NCBI GenBank assembly: GCA_963643205.1
Contig: CAVIJJ010000004.1
Location: 4,943-68,942, forward strand
Direction: 5' to 3'
DNA length: 64,000 nucleotides
From: Phil1 sp963643205
GTDB taxonomy: Bacteria; Bacillota; Clostridia; Christensenellales; CAG-138
Part shown: piece by piece, positions 17,276 through 25,919 of the stretch
Numbering within the stretch: the first letter of the stretch is position 1
How the letters are laid out: each line of letters begins with the position of its first letter
Program-made: the position numbers and the translations under genes
Notes under the pieces: model-generated
What the model saw: the letters and a program-made list of their open reading frames with translations, nothing else
The model's database searches: none
Told to the model about the DNA's origin: nothing

Positions 17276-17956
17276 ATGCTTGGGCTCGGAACAATAGTAA
17301 ACGCGGCGGCGATAGCGGCCGGCTGCGCCATAGGTATGCTTGCCAAGCGCGGCATAAGCCAGCGGGTTATGGATGCCGTTATGAAGGGCGTCGCGCTCTG
17401 CATAGTATACATTGGCATAGACGGAATGCTTGAGGGCAGCAAAACGCTGGCGATTATAATAGCCATGGCGGTTGGCGCGGGCATAGGCACGCTGCTTGAT
17501 CTGGACGGCAAAATGAGCAAGCTTGGCGACATTGTTGAAAAGCGGCTCGCCGGAGGCGGCGCGGGCATAGCGCAGGGATTTGTTACGGCAAGCCTTATAT
17601 TCTGCGTTGGAGCCATGGCGGTTGTGGGCAGCCTGCAGAGCGGCCTTAAAGGCGACAATTCCACCCTATACACAAAGGCTTTGCTGGACGGAATAAGCTC
17701 CATGGTGCTTACGGCAAGCCTTGGCGTGGGCGTTGGGCTTTCGGCCGTAAGCGTGCTTGTGTACCAGGGCGCGCTTACGCTGCTCGCGGGGCTTCTTTCC
17801 CCGGTGCTCAGCGATGCCGTAATAGCCGAAATGACCTGCGTGGGCAGCATACTTATTATGGCGCTGGGGCTTAATATGCTGGGCATAACCAAGCTGAAGG
17901 TTATGGACTATATACTGGCCATATTCCTTGTTATACCGCTTTGCTACATAATGTAA
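17276..17956 (+). CDS. DUF554 domain integral membrane protein
   Basis: 226 residues, almost entirely hydrophobic, with about six to seven predicted membrane segments and the family start MLGLGTIVNAAAIAAGCAIG. Conserved glycine-rich stretches GAGIGTLLDLDGKM and FCVGAMAVVGSL are those of the DUF554/YdfK family of putative transporters. Function is unknown. It begins 2 bp after the DUF885 lipoprotein stop and is probably in the same transcript. Confidence 0.9.
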   Translation: MLGLGTIVNAAAIAAGCAIGMLAKRGISQRVMDAVMKGVALCIVYIGIDGMLEGSKTLAIIIAMAVGAGIGTLLDLDGKMSKLGDIVEKRLAGGGAGIAQGFVTASLIFCVGAMAVVGSLQSGLKGDNSTLYTKALLDGISSMVLTASLGVGVGLSAVSVLVYQGALTLLAGLLSPVLSDAVIAEMTCVGSILIMALGLNMLGITKLKVMDYILAIFLVIPLCYIM

Positions 17957-18052
17957 ATCTGTCAAAGCCGCGCTTTGAGTGATGACGGGGCGCGGCAAAA
18001 GTGATTGAATAAACGCACTACATACGGAATTATAAGAAGGGAGATTCTAACA

Positions 18053-18517
18053 ATGCCTTTTTGCACGAATTGCGGCTCGCAATACGATGAAGGAACAAAG
18101 TTCTGCCCCAACTGCGGCGCGAGCACCGCTGAGGAAACCGAAAAGCAGACAAACAGCACCTATACTGAGCAGAACACTCAGCAGAATACCTACCAGCAGC
18201 CGGTAAATCCGCAGCCTGCCTATCAGCAGAGTGCTTCGGACAACAGCAAAACTTTTGCTATACTGGCAGTTGTGTTCCCGATTCTGTTTTTCCTGCCCCT
18301 CGTTGCCAATCCTAAAACGGAGTTCGGCACATTCTGGGCCAATCAGTCACTGCTGCTTTTGCTGCTCAGCATTGTTGGCAGCTTAACGGCCGGTATACTG
18401 ATCGGGATTGCTGTATATATATTTGAAGTTGTGCTTTGGATAATGGCGCTTATAAGCGTTTGCAAGGGCGAAATGAAGCCCCTGCCCCTTATCGGCGGTA
18501 TACAGATTATAAAGTAA
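18053..18517 (+). CDS. Zinc-ribbon domain membrane protein
   Basis: 154 residues. The N-terminus has a double CxxC zinc ribbon (FCTNCG at 3-8 and FCPNCG at about 21-26), followed by a Gln/Asn/Thr/Pro-rich linker (about 35-65) and two or three hydrophobic segments with a cytoplasmic KGEMKPLP loop near the end. I chose ATG 18053 because GAAGGGAG lies upstream; the longer frame from 18005 has no signal. Such small proteins are common in Bacillota and have no defined function. Confidence 0.82.
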   Translation: MPFCTNCGSQYDEGTKFCPNCGASTAEETEKQTNSTYTEQNTQQNTYQQPVNPQPAYQQSASDNSKTFAILAVVFPILFFLPLVANPKTEFGTFWANQSLLLLLLSIVGSLTAGILIGIAVYIFEVVLWIMALISVCKGEMKPLPLIGGIQIIK

Positions 18518-18534
18518 TTGCAAATTAAAAAAGC

Positions 18535-18558
18535 GAGGCTCCTCAAGCGGGGAGCCTC
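18535..18558. terminator. Bidirectional terminator between the zinc-ribbon gene and glnN
   Basis: 8-bp stem GAGGCTCC / GGAGCCTC, 8-base loop, followed by ATTTTTA on the plus strand and by a T6 run on the minus strand. Confidence 0.85.
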
Positions 18559-18578
18559 ATTTTTATATCGTGTTTAAC

Positions 18579-20663
18579 TTATTCGGCGTTCAGCAGCAGC
18601 TGCTCGTAGTTCGGGAAGGGCCATGCCTCGTGCGGGGTTATGCTCTCAAGTGAATCGGCCGCGAGCCTTACGGCGGCCATGGCGGGGATAACCTCATCGC
18701 GGCAGCGGCAGGCGCGTTCGTGCGCGCAGTCCGCTTCACCGGCGTGCTTAAGGGCCTCGTCAAGGGTGGATTTGGCGCTGTTAAGCTGCTCAAGCAGATC
18801 CATGCCCTCTTTAAGCGTGCGTACCTCGCTTTCGCTGCGCACGCCTATCTGCTGCTTGCGGTAAATGGTTTCGGCAAGCTCGCCCTGCGCGCGGCTTACG
18901 GCGGGAATAATATCCTGCGCCGTCATTTCGGCCATTGTGCGGCCCTCTATCTCCGCAAGCTTTGCGTATGTTTCAAGCGAAACCTCGTAGCGGGAAAGCA
19001 TTTCGCGGCGGGAGAATATGCCGTATTTGCTGAAAAGGGCAACGTTTTCTTCCGCTATTGAGCGCTCTTGCGCCTCAACCGTTGTTTTAAGGTTGTAAAG
19101 TCCTCTGCTTTCGGCTTCCTTTTCCCAGTCCGCGGAATAGCAGTTTCCGCTGTATATTATGCGCTTATGCCTCTTGTATTCGCTGCGGATAATCTCGCGT
19201 GCGGCGGCTTCCTTGTCGTCGGCCTTTTCAAGCGTGTCCGCAAACCTTGCCACGGCTTCCGCCACAACGGTATTAAGAACTATGTTCGCGTCGGCTATGG
19301 ACTGCGCGCTGCCGGGCATGCGGAACTCAAACTTGTTTCCGGTAAACGCGAAGGGGGAGGTACGGTTTCTGTCCGTATTGTCCGCCTTTACGCGGGGCAT
19401 GGCGTCCACGCCCATGCTTATGAACTGCTGCTCGGTGTGGCTGTAATCACTGCCCTCGCTCAATGTGTCAAGTATCTCGTTAAGCTCATCGCCCAGGAAC
19501 ACGGATATAACCGCCGGCGGCGCTTCGGTCTGGCCAAGGCGCAGGTCATTTGAGTAAGAGCAGGCGCTGAAGCGGATAAGATCCTGGTGATCGTCCACGG
19601 CGGCTATAACGGCGGTTAAAAGCAGCAGGAAAAGCGTGTTTTCGCTGGGCTCTTTGCCGGGGTTGAAAAGGTTTTCGCCGCTGTCTGTGCTCAGCGACCA
19701 GTTGTTGTGCTTGCCGCTGCCGTTCATGCCGTCAAAGGGCTTTTCATGCAGCAGGCATACCATGCCGTGCTTGGGGGCAATGCGCTTCATCAGCTCCATT
19801 ATAAGCTGGTTATGGTCGGTTGCGCTGTTCGCTCCGCTGAATACCGGCGCAAGCTCGTGCTGGCCGGGAGCGACCTCTTTATGCTCCGTTTTCGCGAAAA
19901 CGCCAAGCTTCCAAAGCTCCCTGTCAAGGTCCGCCATAAATGCCTTTACGCGGGTATCGAGAGTGCCGTAATAATGGTCGTCAAGCTCCTGGCTCTTCGC
20001 GGGCTTCGCGCCGAAAAGCGTTCTGCCGCAGAGCACAAGGTCTCGCCTTTTTGCCCAAAGCGCTTTATCAACAAGGAAATATTCCTGCTCCGCGCCAACG
20101 CTTGGCGTAATGCGCTCTATGTCCGTGCGGCCCATGGCGCGCACAAGGCGCAGGGCTTCCTTATTTATAAGCTGAGCGGAACGCAGAAGCGGCGTTTTCT
20201 TATCAAGGGCATCGCCGTCGTATGAAAGGAATACGGTGGGTATGCAAAGAGTATCTTCTTTTATAAAGGCATAAGCGGTGGGGTCCCAGGCGGTGTAGCC
20301 GCGGGCTTCAAAGGTTGCCCTAAGACCGCCGGAGGGGAAGCTGGAGGCGTCTGATTCGCCCACAACAAGCTCCTTGCCGGAAAAATCGAGTATTGCGCCG
20401 CCGTTAGAGCCCGGGGAAATAAAAGCCTCGTGCTTTTCCGCCGTTATTCCGGTGAGCGGCTGGAACCAATGCGTAAAATGGGTGGCGCCCTTTTCTATTG
20501 CCCAGTCCTTCATGGCCGCGGCAATGGGGGTTGCAATGTGCCTGGCGAGCGGGGCGCCGCACTTTATGGTTTCCTTAAGGGCGGCATAAACATCCTCCGC
20601 AAGGCGCTCGCGCATTACGGCTTCGTTAAATACCATTGATCCGAAATCGAATTTGTTTGGCAT
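18579..20663 (-). CDS. glnN: Glutamine synthetase type III (GlnN)
   Basis: ATP-dependent ligation of ammonia to glutamate. At 694 residues it matches the large type III form, not the ~440-470-residue type I. Signatures are HWFQPLTGITAEKHEAF (66-82), GGLRATFEARG, SVGAEQEYFLVD, GQHELAPVF, HGMVCLLHEKPF, NGSGKHNNWSL and NRTSPFAFTGNKFEFR. It has its own TTGTAT/TATAAT promoter and GAAGGA binding site and is flanked by hairpins, so it is monocistronic. With gdhA about 7 kb away it covers ammonia assimilation; no glnR/glnB gene is nearby. Confidence 0.97.
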   Translation of the reverse strand: MPNKFDFGSMVFNEAVMRERLAEDVYAALKETIKCGAPLARHIATPIAAAMKDWAIEKGATHFTHWFQPLTGITAEKHEAFISPGSNGGAILDFSGKELVVGESDASSFPSGGLRATFEARGYTAWDPTAYAFIKEDTLCIPTVFLSYDGDALDKKTPLLRSAQLINKEALRLVRAMGRTDIERITPSVGAEQEYFLVDKALWAKRRDLVLCGRTLFGAKPAKSQELDDHYYGTLDTRVKAFMADLDRELWKLGVFAKTEHKEVAPGQHELAPVFSGANSATDHNQLIMELMKRIAPKHGMVCLLHEKPFDGMNGSGKHNNWSLSTDSGENLFNPGKEPSENTLFLLLLTAVIAAVDDHQDLIRFSACSYSNDLRLGQTEAPPAVISVFLGDELNEILDTLSEGSDYSHTEQQFISMGVDAMPRVKADNTDRNRTSPFAFTGNKFEFRMPGSAQSIADANIVLNTVVAEAVARFADTLEKADDKEAAAREIIRSEYKRHKRIIYSGNCYSADWEKEAESRGLYNLKTTVEAQERSIAEENVALFSKYGIFSRREMLSRYEVSLETYAKLAEIEGRTMAEMTAQDIIPAVSRAQGELAETIYRKQQIGVRSESEVRTLKEGMDLLEQLNSAKSTLDEALKHAGEADCAHERACRCRDEVIPAMAAVRLAADSLESITPHEAWPFPNYEQLLLNAE

Positions 20664-20697
20664 GGCTTAGTCCTTCCCAAATAATAATAACCATCAT

Positions 20698-20726
20698 ATT
20701 ATAGATTAGCTTTTGCCCGGATACAA
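20698..20726 (-). promoter_or_regulatory. Promoter for glnN
   Basis: Minus strand TTGTAT (20726-20721), 17-bp spacer, TATAAT (20703-20698), about 35 bp before the glnN ATG. Confidence 0.75.
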
Positions 20727-20809
20727 GCAAAAAAGCAAAAATCCATTCATTTTTATTGTTTGCCGCGGCATAAGCACTGCTTTCATGCGGGGCGGCTGCC
20801 ATAATAAAA

Positions 20810-20833
20810 GCCCGGCATTGACCGCTGCCGGGC
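20810..20833 (-). terminator. Terminator after the MATE exporter gene
   Basis: 8-bp perfect stem GCCCGGCA / TGCCGGGC with an 8-base loop; on the minus strand it is followed by TTTTATT. Confidence 0.82.
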
Positions 20834-20852
20834 ATAATCGGTTTTTCTATGG

Positions 20853-22265
20853 TTACTCATCCTCTTTAGGCAGGTGCCTGAAGAAGGAAACGCACATGGG
20901 GATGGCCACCAGGAAGGAGGCCACGTCCGCCGCGGCCTGCGCGCTCAGCACGCCGGTAAGCCGGAGCAGGGGAGGCAGTACGGCTATGAACAGCAAAAAG
21001 AATATTCCCTGGCGGCAGGAGGAAAGGAAGCTTGCCGCGGCCGCCTTGCCAACCGCCTGAAACGTCATATTGTTCACCACAACGAACGGAACCGTAGGCA
21101 TTGCCAAGCACTGAATTCTCAGCGCCAGCGTGCCTATTTCAACAACAGTGGGGTCGGAGCTTAAGAACGCGGTTATAATCTGGGGCGCGAACGCGAAGGC
21201 AACGGCGCTGGCGGCGGTCATTATGCCTATGCCCAAAAGAAGGGTGAACCTGTATGCCGCGCGAACGCGGGAGTATTTTTTCGCGCCGTAGTTATAGCCA
21301 ACAACAGGCTGATAGCCCTGGCCCAAGCCGAGGGCCGCTGAGAATATAAGCATGAATACCTTGCTTACTATGCTCATTGCAGCAACGGCGGCATCGCCGT
21401 AAACCATTGCGCTGCGGTTCAGGGCAATGCTGGATACGCTTGCCAAACCCTGGCGGAGCAGGGCGGGGAGACCCGTTTTGAATATGTCCGCAAGCATGGC
21501 TGGCTTGAACTCAATAAGCTTCACACCCGGGCGAACAACGGTGAAGTTCGGGCGAACGTAGGCGAAAAGCAGTATGCTCATGCTTATAAACTGGCTTAGG
21601 GCCGTTGCTATGGCGGCGCCCGCCGTGCCTAAGGCAAAGGTATGGATAAAGAGGGGATCGAGCACCATGTTGAGTATGCCGCCAGTGGTTATGCCTACCA
21701 TGGCGTATTTAAGCTTACCCTCCGCGCGCAGCAGGTTATTCATAACAAATGCCACAACCATGAACGGCGCGCCAACAAGAATATACTTGGCGTATGCCCT
21801 GGCGTAAGGAAGCATTGTATCCGTAGCTCCCAAAAGACGCATAAGCGGATCGAGGAACGATAAACCTAAGCAAAGTATAAGCACGCCGAAAAGAACGGCA
21901 AGCAGCAGCGCCGTGCTCGCTATGCGGTTAGCCTTATCGTAATCCTTTTCGCCGAGGCGGCGGGAAATAAGGCTGCTTGCGCCCTGGCCTATTGTGAAGC
22001 CAGCGGCCTGTATAACCCCCATAAGGGAGAACACAATGCCAACCCCGCCGGACGCGCTTGTGCCAAGCTGACCCACAAAATAGGTATCGGCGCTGTTGTA
22101 TATGCTGGTTACAAGCATGCTTATAACCGCGGGTATGCCCATCGCGAGCACCACGCGGCTTACACGCCCCGTGGTCATGCGCTTGTATTGCTTTTCCTGA
22201 ATATCCGCCGCCGTGGCGGAGTTTGTCTGCGTTTCTGTGTTTTGCTCCGTGGTATTATTCCGCAT
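20853..22265 (-). CDS. MATE family efflux transporter
   Basis: About 470 residues with twelve predicted membrane segments in two homologous halves, after a polar Asn/Thr/Gln-rich N-terminus of about 35 residues. Typical MATE features are GIPAVISMLVTSIYNSADTYFVG, QGASSLISRRLGEKD and the second-half GLGQGYQPVVGYNYGAK. It should export cationic drugs or metabolites driven by Na+ or H+. I start at the ATG 22265 with AAAGGA upstream; TTG 22271 is a less likely alternative. It follows the phosphosugar mutase after 7 bp and ends the five-gene run from the UMF1 transporter. Confidence 0.92.
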   Translation of the reverse strand: MRNNTTEQNTETQTNSATAADIQEKQYKRMTTGRVSRVVLAMGIPAVISMLVTSIYNSADTYFVGQLGTSASGGVGIVFSLMGVIQAAGFTIGQGASSLISRRLGEKDYDKANRIASTALLLAVLFGVLILCLGLSFLDPLMRLLGATDTMLPYARAYAKYILVGAPFMVVAFVMNNLLRAEGKLKYAMVGITTGGILNMVLDPLFIHTFALGTAGAAIATALSQFISMSILLFAYVRPNFTVVRPGVKLIEFKPAMLADIFKTGLPALLRQGLASVSSIALNRSAMVYGDAAVAAMSIVSKVFMLIFSAALGLGQGYQPVVGYNYGAKKYSRVRAAYRFTLLLGIGIMTAASAVAFAFAPQIITAFLSSDPTVVEIGTLALRIQCLAMPTVPFVVVNNMTFQAVGKAAAASFLSSCRQGIFFLLFIAVLPPLLRLTGVLSAQAAADVASFLVAIPMCVSFFRHLPKEDE

Positions 22266-22272
22266 AGGCAAA

Positions 22273-24021
22273 TTATCCTTTCAAAAGCGCTGAAAGCTTG
22301 TCGTCAATATCGGCCATCAAGGAGGCGAGCCGGGCATCGGTTTTCTCGTTCGTTTCGGATACCGCGCCTATATAAAGCTTAAGCTTGGGCTCGGTGCCGC
22401 TCGGGCGCACGCATATCCACGAGCCATCCTTAAGCAGGAAGCGAACTGCGTTCATGCCCGTAACCTCGCACTCGGCCTTAGCCTTTTCAGTATAGTTATA
22501 CGCTTCTCCGGAGCGCATATCCTCAAATATTTCAACGTCCGTTCCAGCAAAGTCGAGCGGGGGATTTTTCCTTATGGCAGCCATGGCGTGAGCTATTCGC
22601 TCAATGCCCTCTTTGCCGGAAAGAGTATAGCTCTTCACGGCCTCGTTATGGCAGCCGCAAACGGATTCTATTTCGCTCAAAGCATCGCTTAGGGTTTTGC
22701 CCATGGATGCGTAATATACGCATGCCTCCGCGGCAAGCATGGCCGCGCAAACGGCATCCTTATCGCGCGCGAAGCCGCCGGCAAGGAAGCCGTAGCTTTC
22801 CTCAAAGCCGAATATGAACGTGCCGAAGTTCGGCTCGGTATGGCTTTTTTCTATAAGCTCGGATATAAAGCGGAAGCCCGTGGGTGTGGCCATAAGCTTA
22901 ACGCCGAAGCTCGCGCATACGGCATCGGCAAGGCGCGTGCTTACAATGCTCTTCACGGCAAAACCGTCCGCGGGGAGCGTGCCGCGCTCCTTCATGGCGC
23001 TGAGAATATAATAAAGAAGCAAACTGCCTATTTTGTTGCCCGTAAGCACGCGGAATTTTCCGCTCTTTTCGCGCACGGCAAGGCCCATTCTGTCCGAATC
23101 CGGGTCGGTGGCTATTATGGCATCCGCCTGTACCTTATCCGCAAGGCTCATCGCGAGAGTAAACGCCTTGGGATCCTCCGGGTTGGGCGCGGTTACCGTG
23201 GGGAAGTTTCCGTCCGGCTCGCGCTGCTCCTCAACCACGCTCACGTTCTCTATTCCCGCAAGCTTAAGTATGTTCCGCACGGGCTTGTTTCCGCTGCCGT
23301 GAAGCGGGGTATACACAAGCCTCAGCTCATGCCCGCGCTCCTTAACAAGCTCAGGCCGCTGCATAACGGAAAGCGTATCGCGATAGTAATCCTCGTCATC
23401 CTTTTCGCCAAGCCATGTAAGAAGACCCGACGACTCGGCTTCAGCTAAGCTCATCTCGGGACCCGCGAAATAATCGCGCTTTTGTATAAATTCGTATATA
23501 GCCTGCGCCTGGGCAGGGCCGGCCTGACCGCCGTCCTGCCAATATACCTTATAGCCGTTGTACTCGGGGGGGTTATGGCTTGCGGTTATAACAATGCCGG
23601 CTATGCATTTAAGCCTGCGCACCATGTATGAAAGCATGGGTACGGGGCGCAGGGAATCGTAAAGATAGGCGTGTATGCCCATAGCGCAGAGCGTAAGCGC
23701 GGCCTCAGCGGCAAATTCACGGCTCATGCGGCGGGAGTCGTACGCTATCGCTACGCCCCTTTCGGCGCCGCCGTCAAATGTAAGTATATAGTCGCTTAGT
23801 CCAAGGGTTGCCCGCTTTATAACGCGCGCGTTCATGCGGTTTGTGCCCGCGCCAAGTATTCCCCTAAGGCCCGCCGTGCCGAATTCAAGCTCGGTATAGA
23901 AACGCTCCTCTATTTCGCCCGGGTTCTGCGCTATTGCCTCAAGCTCCGCCTTAAGCTGCGGCTCAAGCCCCTTGGCGTTAAGCCAGCGGGCGTATTCATC
24001 GCGGCAATTAATGCTGCTCAT
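22273..24021 (-). CDS. Phospho-sugar mutase (phosphoglucomutase/phosphomannomutase family), intact copy
   Basis: 582-residue alpha-D-phosphohexomutase, the size of the PgcA-type phosphoglucomutase of Bacillota. The active-site phosphoserine is S148 in TASHNPPEYNGYK, the magnesium loop is DPDSDR (306-311), the sugar loop GFEESYGFL follows, and the C-terminal phosphate loop reads RPSGTEPKLK. It converts glucose-1-phosphate and glucose-6-phosphate, or the mannose equivalents, feeding cell-wall and exopolysaccharide precursors. GGAGGAAAA precedes the ATG. Its first 233 codons lie in copy 1 of a 1,188-bp tandem duplication; the same codons are repeated upstream in a truncated copy. Confidence 0.95.
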   Translation of the reverse strand: MSSINCRDEYARWLNAKGLEPQLKAELEAIAQNPGEIEERFYTELEFGTAGLRGILGAGTNRMNARVIKRATLGLSDYILTFDGGAERGVAIAYDSRRMSREFAAEAALTLCAMGIHAYLYDSLRPVPMLSYMVRRLKCIAGIVITASHNPPEYNGYKVYWQDGGQAGPAQAQAIYEFIQKRDYFAGPEMSLAEAESSGLLTWLGEKDDEDYYRDTLSVMQRPELVKERGHELRLVYTPLHGSGNKPVRNILKLAGIENVSVVEEQREPDGNFPTVTAPNPEDPKAFTLAMSLADKVQADAIIATDPDSDRMGLAVREKSGKFRVLTGNKIGSLLLYYILSAMKERGTLPADGFAVKSIVSTRLADAVCASFGVKLMATPTGFRFISELIEKSHTEPNFGTFIFGFEESYGFLAGGFARDKDAVCAAMLAAEACVYYASMGKTLSDALSEIESVCGCHNEAVKSYTLSGKEGIERIAHAMAAIRKNPPLDFAGTDVEIFEDMRSGEAYNYTEKAKAECEVTGMNAVRFLLKDGSWICVRPSGTEPKLKLYIGAVSETNEKTDARLASLMADIDDKLSALLKG

Positions 24022-24511
24022 TTGAATTTTCCTCCGTTTCTTCGCAATTCCGTTGTTCGTTAAGGGGAACGGATACCCCGCGCGCCATGCTGTAGGCGCT
24101 TGATTCGCCCACTATAATGTGGTCATAAAGCTGTATTCCTATGCCCGAAAGGGCAGAGAATATGGTTTTGGTCATGGCAATATCCTCACCGGACGGGGAA
24201 GAATTGCCGCTGGGGTGATTATGGCACAGCATAGCGTACGCCGCCGCGTGCCTTAGCGCGCACTCGGCTATTATGCGCGGATATACCGTGCTTTGGTCTA
24301 TGGTGCCGCTGGATACCAGGTCCTCGTGAACGGGCTTAAGCCCGCTATCCAGCGAAACAAGGTACATGGCCTCGTATTTATGCGGCTTAAGAAGGCGCGC
24401 GCAGTAGTTGGCGGCCTTTTCGGGATTATCAAGCCGCTGCTTCTTGCGGGGCTTTTCGCTTATGCCCCTCATGGCTCCCGCGAGCGAAATAAGTACCGCC
24501 GCGTTTTCACC
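23324..24511. repeat. Tandem duplication, copy 1 (1,188 bp)
   Basis: Direct repeat of 24512-25699, identical wherever I compared it, including the encoded protein segments. It contains (minus strand) the 3' two-thirds of radC and the first 233 codons of the phosphosugar mutase. The outer end at 23324 is inside the mutase gene. The novel joint at 24511/24512 fuses radC to mutase sequence with at most one base of shared homology. Confidence 0.93.
24008..24511 (-). pseudogene. Truncated radC copy (residues 74-240 equivalent)
   Basis: Product of the tandem duplication. From the joint at 24511 the sequence matches the 3' part of the intact radC at 25196-25699. The first in-frame ATG (24472) would give a 154-residue protein identical to residues 87-240 of RadC: it retains the JAMM/MPN metal motif (HNHPSGN...GED) but loses the N-terminal helix-hairpin-helix part. 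It may still be translated, because its ATG overlaps the stop of the chimeric mutase frame. It ends overlapping the start of the intact mutase, exactly as the full radC does in the second copy. Confidence 0.85.
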
Positions 24512-25209
24512 AGCTCATGCCCGCGCTCCTTAACAAGCTCAGGCCGCTGCATAACGGAAAGCGTATCGCGATAGTAATCCTCGTCATCCTTTTCGCCAAG
24601 CCATGTAAGAAGACCCGACGACTCGGCTTCAGCTAAGCTCATCTCGGGACCCGCGAAATAATCGCGCTTTTGTATAAATTCGTATATAGCCTGCGCCTGG
24701 GCAGGGCCGGCCTGACCGCCGTCCTGCCAATATACCTTATAGCCGTTGTACTCGGGGGGGTTATGGCTTGCGGTTATAACAATGCCGGCTATGCATTTAA
24801 GCCTGCGCACCATGTATGAAAGCATGGGTACGGGGCGCAGGGAATCGTAAAGATAGGCGTGTATGCCCATAGCGCAGAGCGTAAGCGCGGCCTCAGCGGC
24901 AAATTCACGGCTCATGCGGCGGGAGTCGTACGCTATCGCTACGCCCCTTTCGGCGCCGCCGTCAAATGTAAGTATATAGTCGCTTAGTCCAAGGGTTGCC
25001 CGCTTTATAACGCGCGCGTTCATGCGGTTTGTGCCCGCGCCAAGTATTCCCCTAAGGCCCGCCGTGCCGAATTCAAGCTCGGTATAGAAACGCTCCTCTA
25101 TTTCGCCCGGGTTCTGCGCTATTGCCTCAAGCTCCGCCTTAAGCTGCGGCTCAAGCCCCTTGGCGTTAAGCCAGCGGGCGTATTCATCGCGGCAATTAAT
25201 GCTGCTCAT
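24469..25209 (-). pseudogene. Truncated phosphosugar mutase copy with a chimeric tail
   Basis: Residues 1-233 are identical to the intact mutase, then the frame crosses the duplication joint at 24512 and adds about 13 unrelated residues read from radC sequence in another frame before a TGA. It keeps the phosphoserine site but lacks the magnesium loop, the sugar loop and the phosphate-binding domain, so it cannot be an active mutase. It retains the normal start and GGAGG binding site and would be expressed from the same operon. Confidence 0.88.
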
Positions 25210-25699
25210 TTGAATTTTCCTCCGTTTCTTCGCAATTCCGTTGTTCGTTAAGGGGAACGGATACCCCGCGCGCCATGCTGTAGGCGCTTGATTCGCCCAC
25301 TATAATGTGGTCATAAAGCTGTATTCCTATGCCCGAAAGGGCAGAGAATATGGTTTTGGTCATGGCAATATCCTCACCGGACGGGGAAGAATTGCCGCTG
25401 GGGTGATTATGGCACAGCATAGCGTACGCCGCCGCGTGCCTTAGCGCGCACTCGGCTATTATGCGCGGATATACCGTGCTTTGGTCTATGGTGCCGCTGG
25501 ATACCAGGTCCTCGTGAACGGGCTTAAGCCCGCTATCCAGCGAAACAAGGTACATGGCCTCGTATTTATGCGGCTTAAGAAGGCGCGCGCAGTAGTTGGC
25601 GGCCTTTTCGGGATTATCAAGCCGCTGCTTCTTGCGGGGCTTTTCGCTTATGCCCCTCATGGCTCCCGCGAGCGAAATAAGTACCGCCGCGTTTTCACC
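24512..25699. repeat. Tandem duplication, copy 2 (1,188 bp)
   Basis: Second unit of the direct duplication, with its right end at 25699 inside the intact radC gene. After 25699 the radC sequence continues normally to its 5' end. The arrangement [radC intact][mutase truncated + radC truncated][mutase intact] is what one tandem duplication of an internal segment produces; each gene keeps one complete version. Confidence 0.93.
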
Positions 25700-25918
25700 T
25701 ATGCCGTCCACACTCTTCAGCTCCGCTATATCCGCGCGCAGCACAGCCGCAAGCGAACCGTAGCGCGCCATAAGCTCATGCGCTATCGGGTTAACATCCT
25801 GCCTTGGAATGGCATAGGTAAGCAAAAGCTCAAGCAGCTGATGCTCCGGCATTGCCTTCGCGCCGCCCGCCATAAAGCTTTCCCTAAGCCTTTGCCTGTG
25901 CCCCCGGTGCCCTTCCAC
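25196..25918 (-). CDS. radC: RadC family JAB/MPN domain protein, intact copy
   Basis: 240 residues: an N-terminal helical region with the helix-hairpin-helix LKSVDGIGENAAVLISLAG (about 67-85), then the JAMM/MPN domain with metal ligands H170, H172 and D183 in HNHPSGNSSPSGED. The family is historically linked to DNA repair but its role is unproven. The start is GTG 25918, one base after the UMF1 transporter stop, with GAGG about 8 bases upstream. Its 3' end overlaps the (truncated) mutase start by 14 bp. Confidence 0.93.
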   Translation of the reverse strand: MEGHRGHRQRLRESFMAGGAKAMPEHQLLELLLTYAIPRQDVNPIAHELMARYGSLAAVLRADIAELKSVDGIGENAAVLISLAGAMRGISEKPRKKQRLDNPEKAANYCARLLKPHKYEAMYLVSLDSGLKPVHEDLVSSGTIDQSTVYPRIIAECALRHAAAYAMLCHNHPSGNSSPSGEDIAMTKTIFSALSGIGIQLYDHIIVGESSAYSMARGVSVPLNEQRNCEETEENSNEQH

Positions 25919-25919
25919 C

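Noticed and set aside
17967..17996. GCCGCGC/GCGCGGC inverted repeat after the DUF554 gene as terminator
   Set aside because: The loop is 16 bases and no T-run follows, so it is too weak to claim.
23324..25699. Transposon or integron origin for the repeated segment
   Set aside because: No transposase, terminal inverted repeats, target-site duplication or recombination site is seen at the joint; simple tandem duplication or misassembly explains it.
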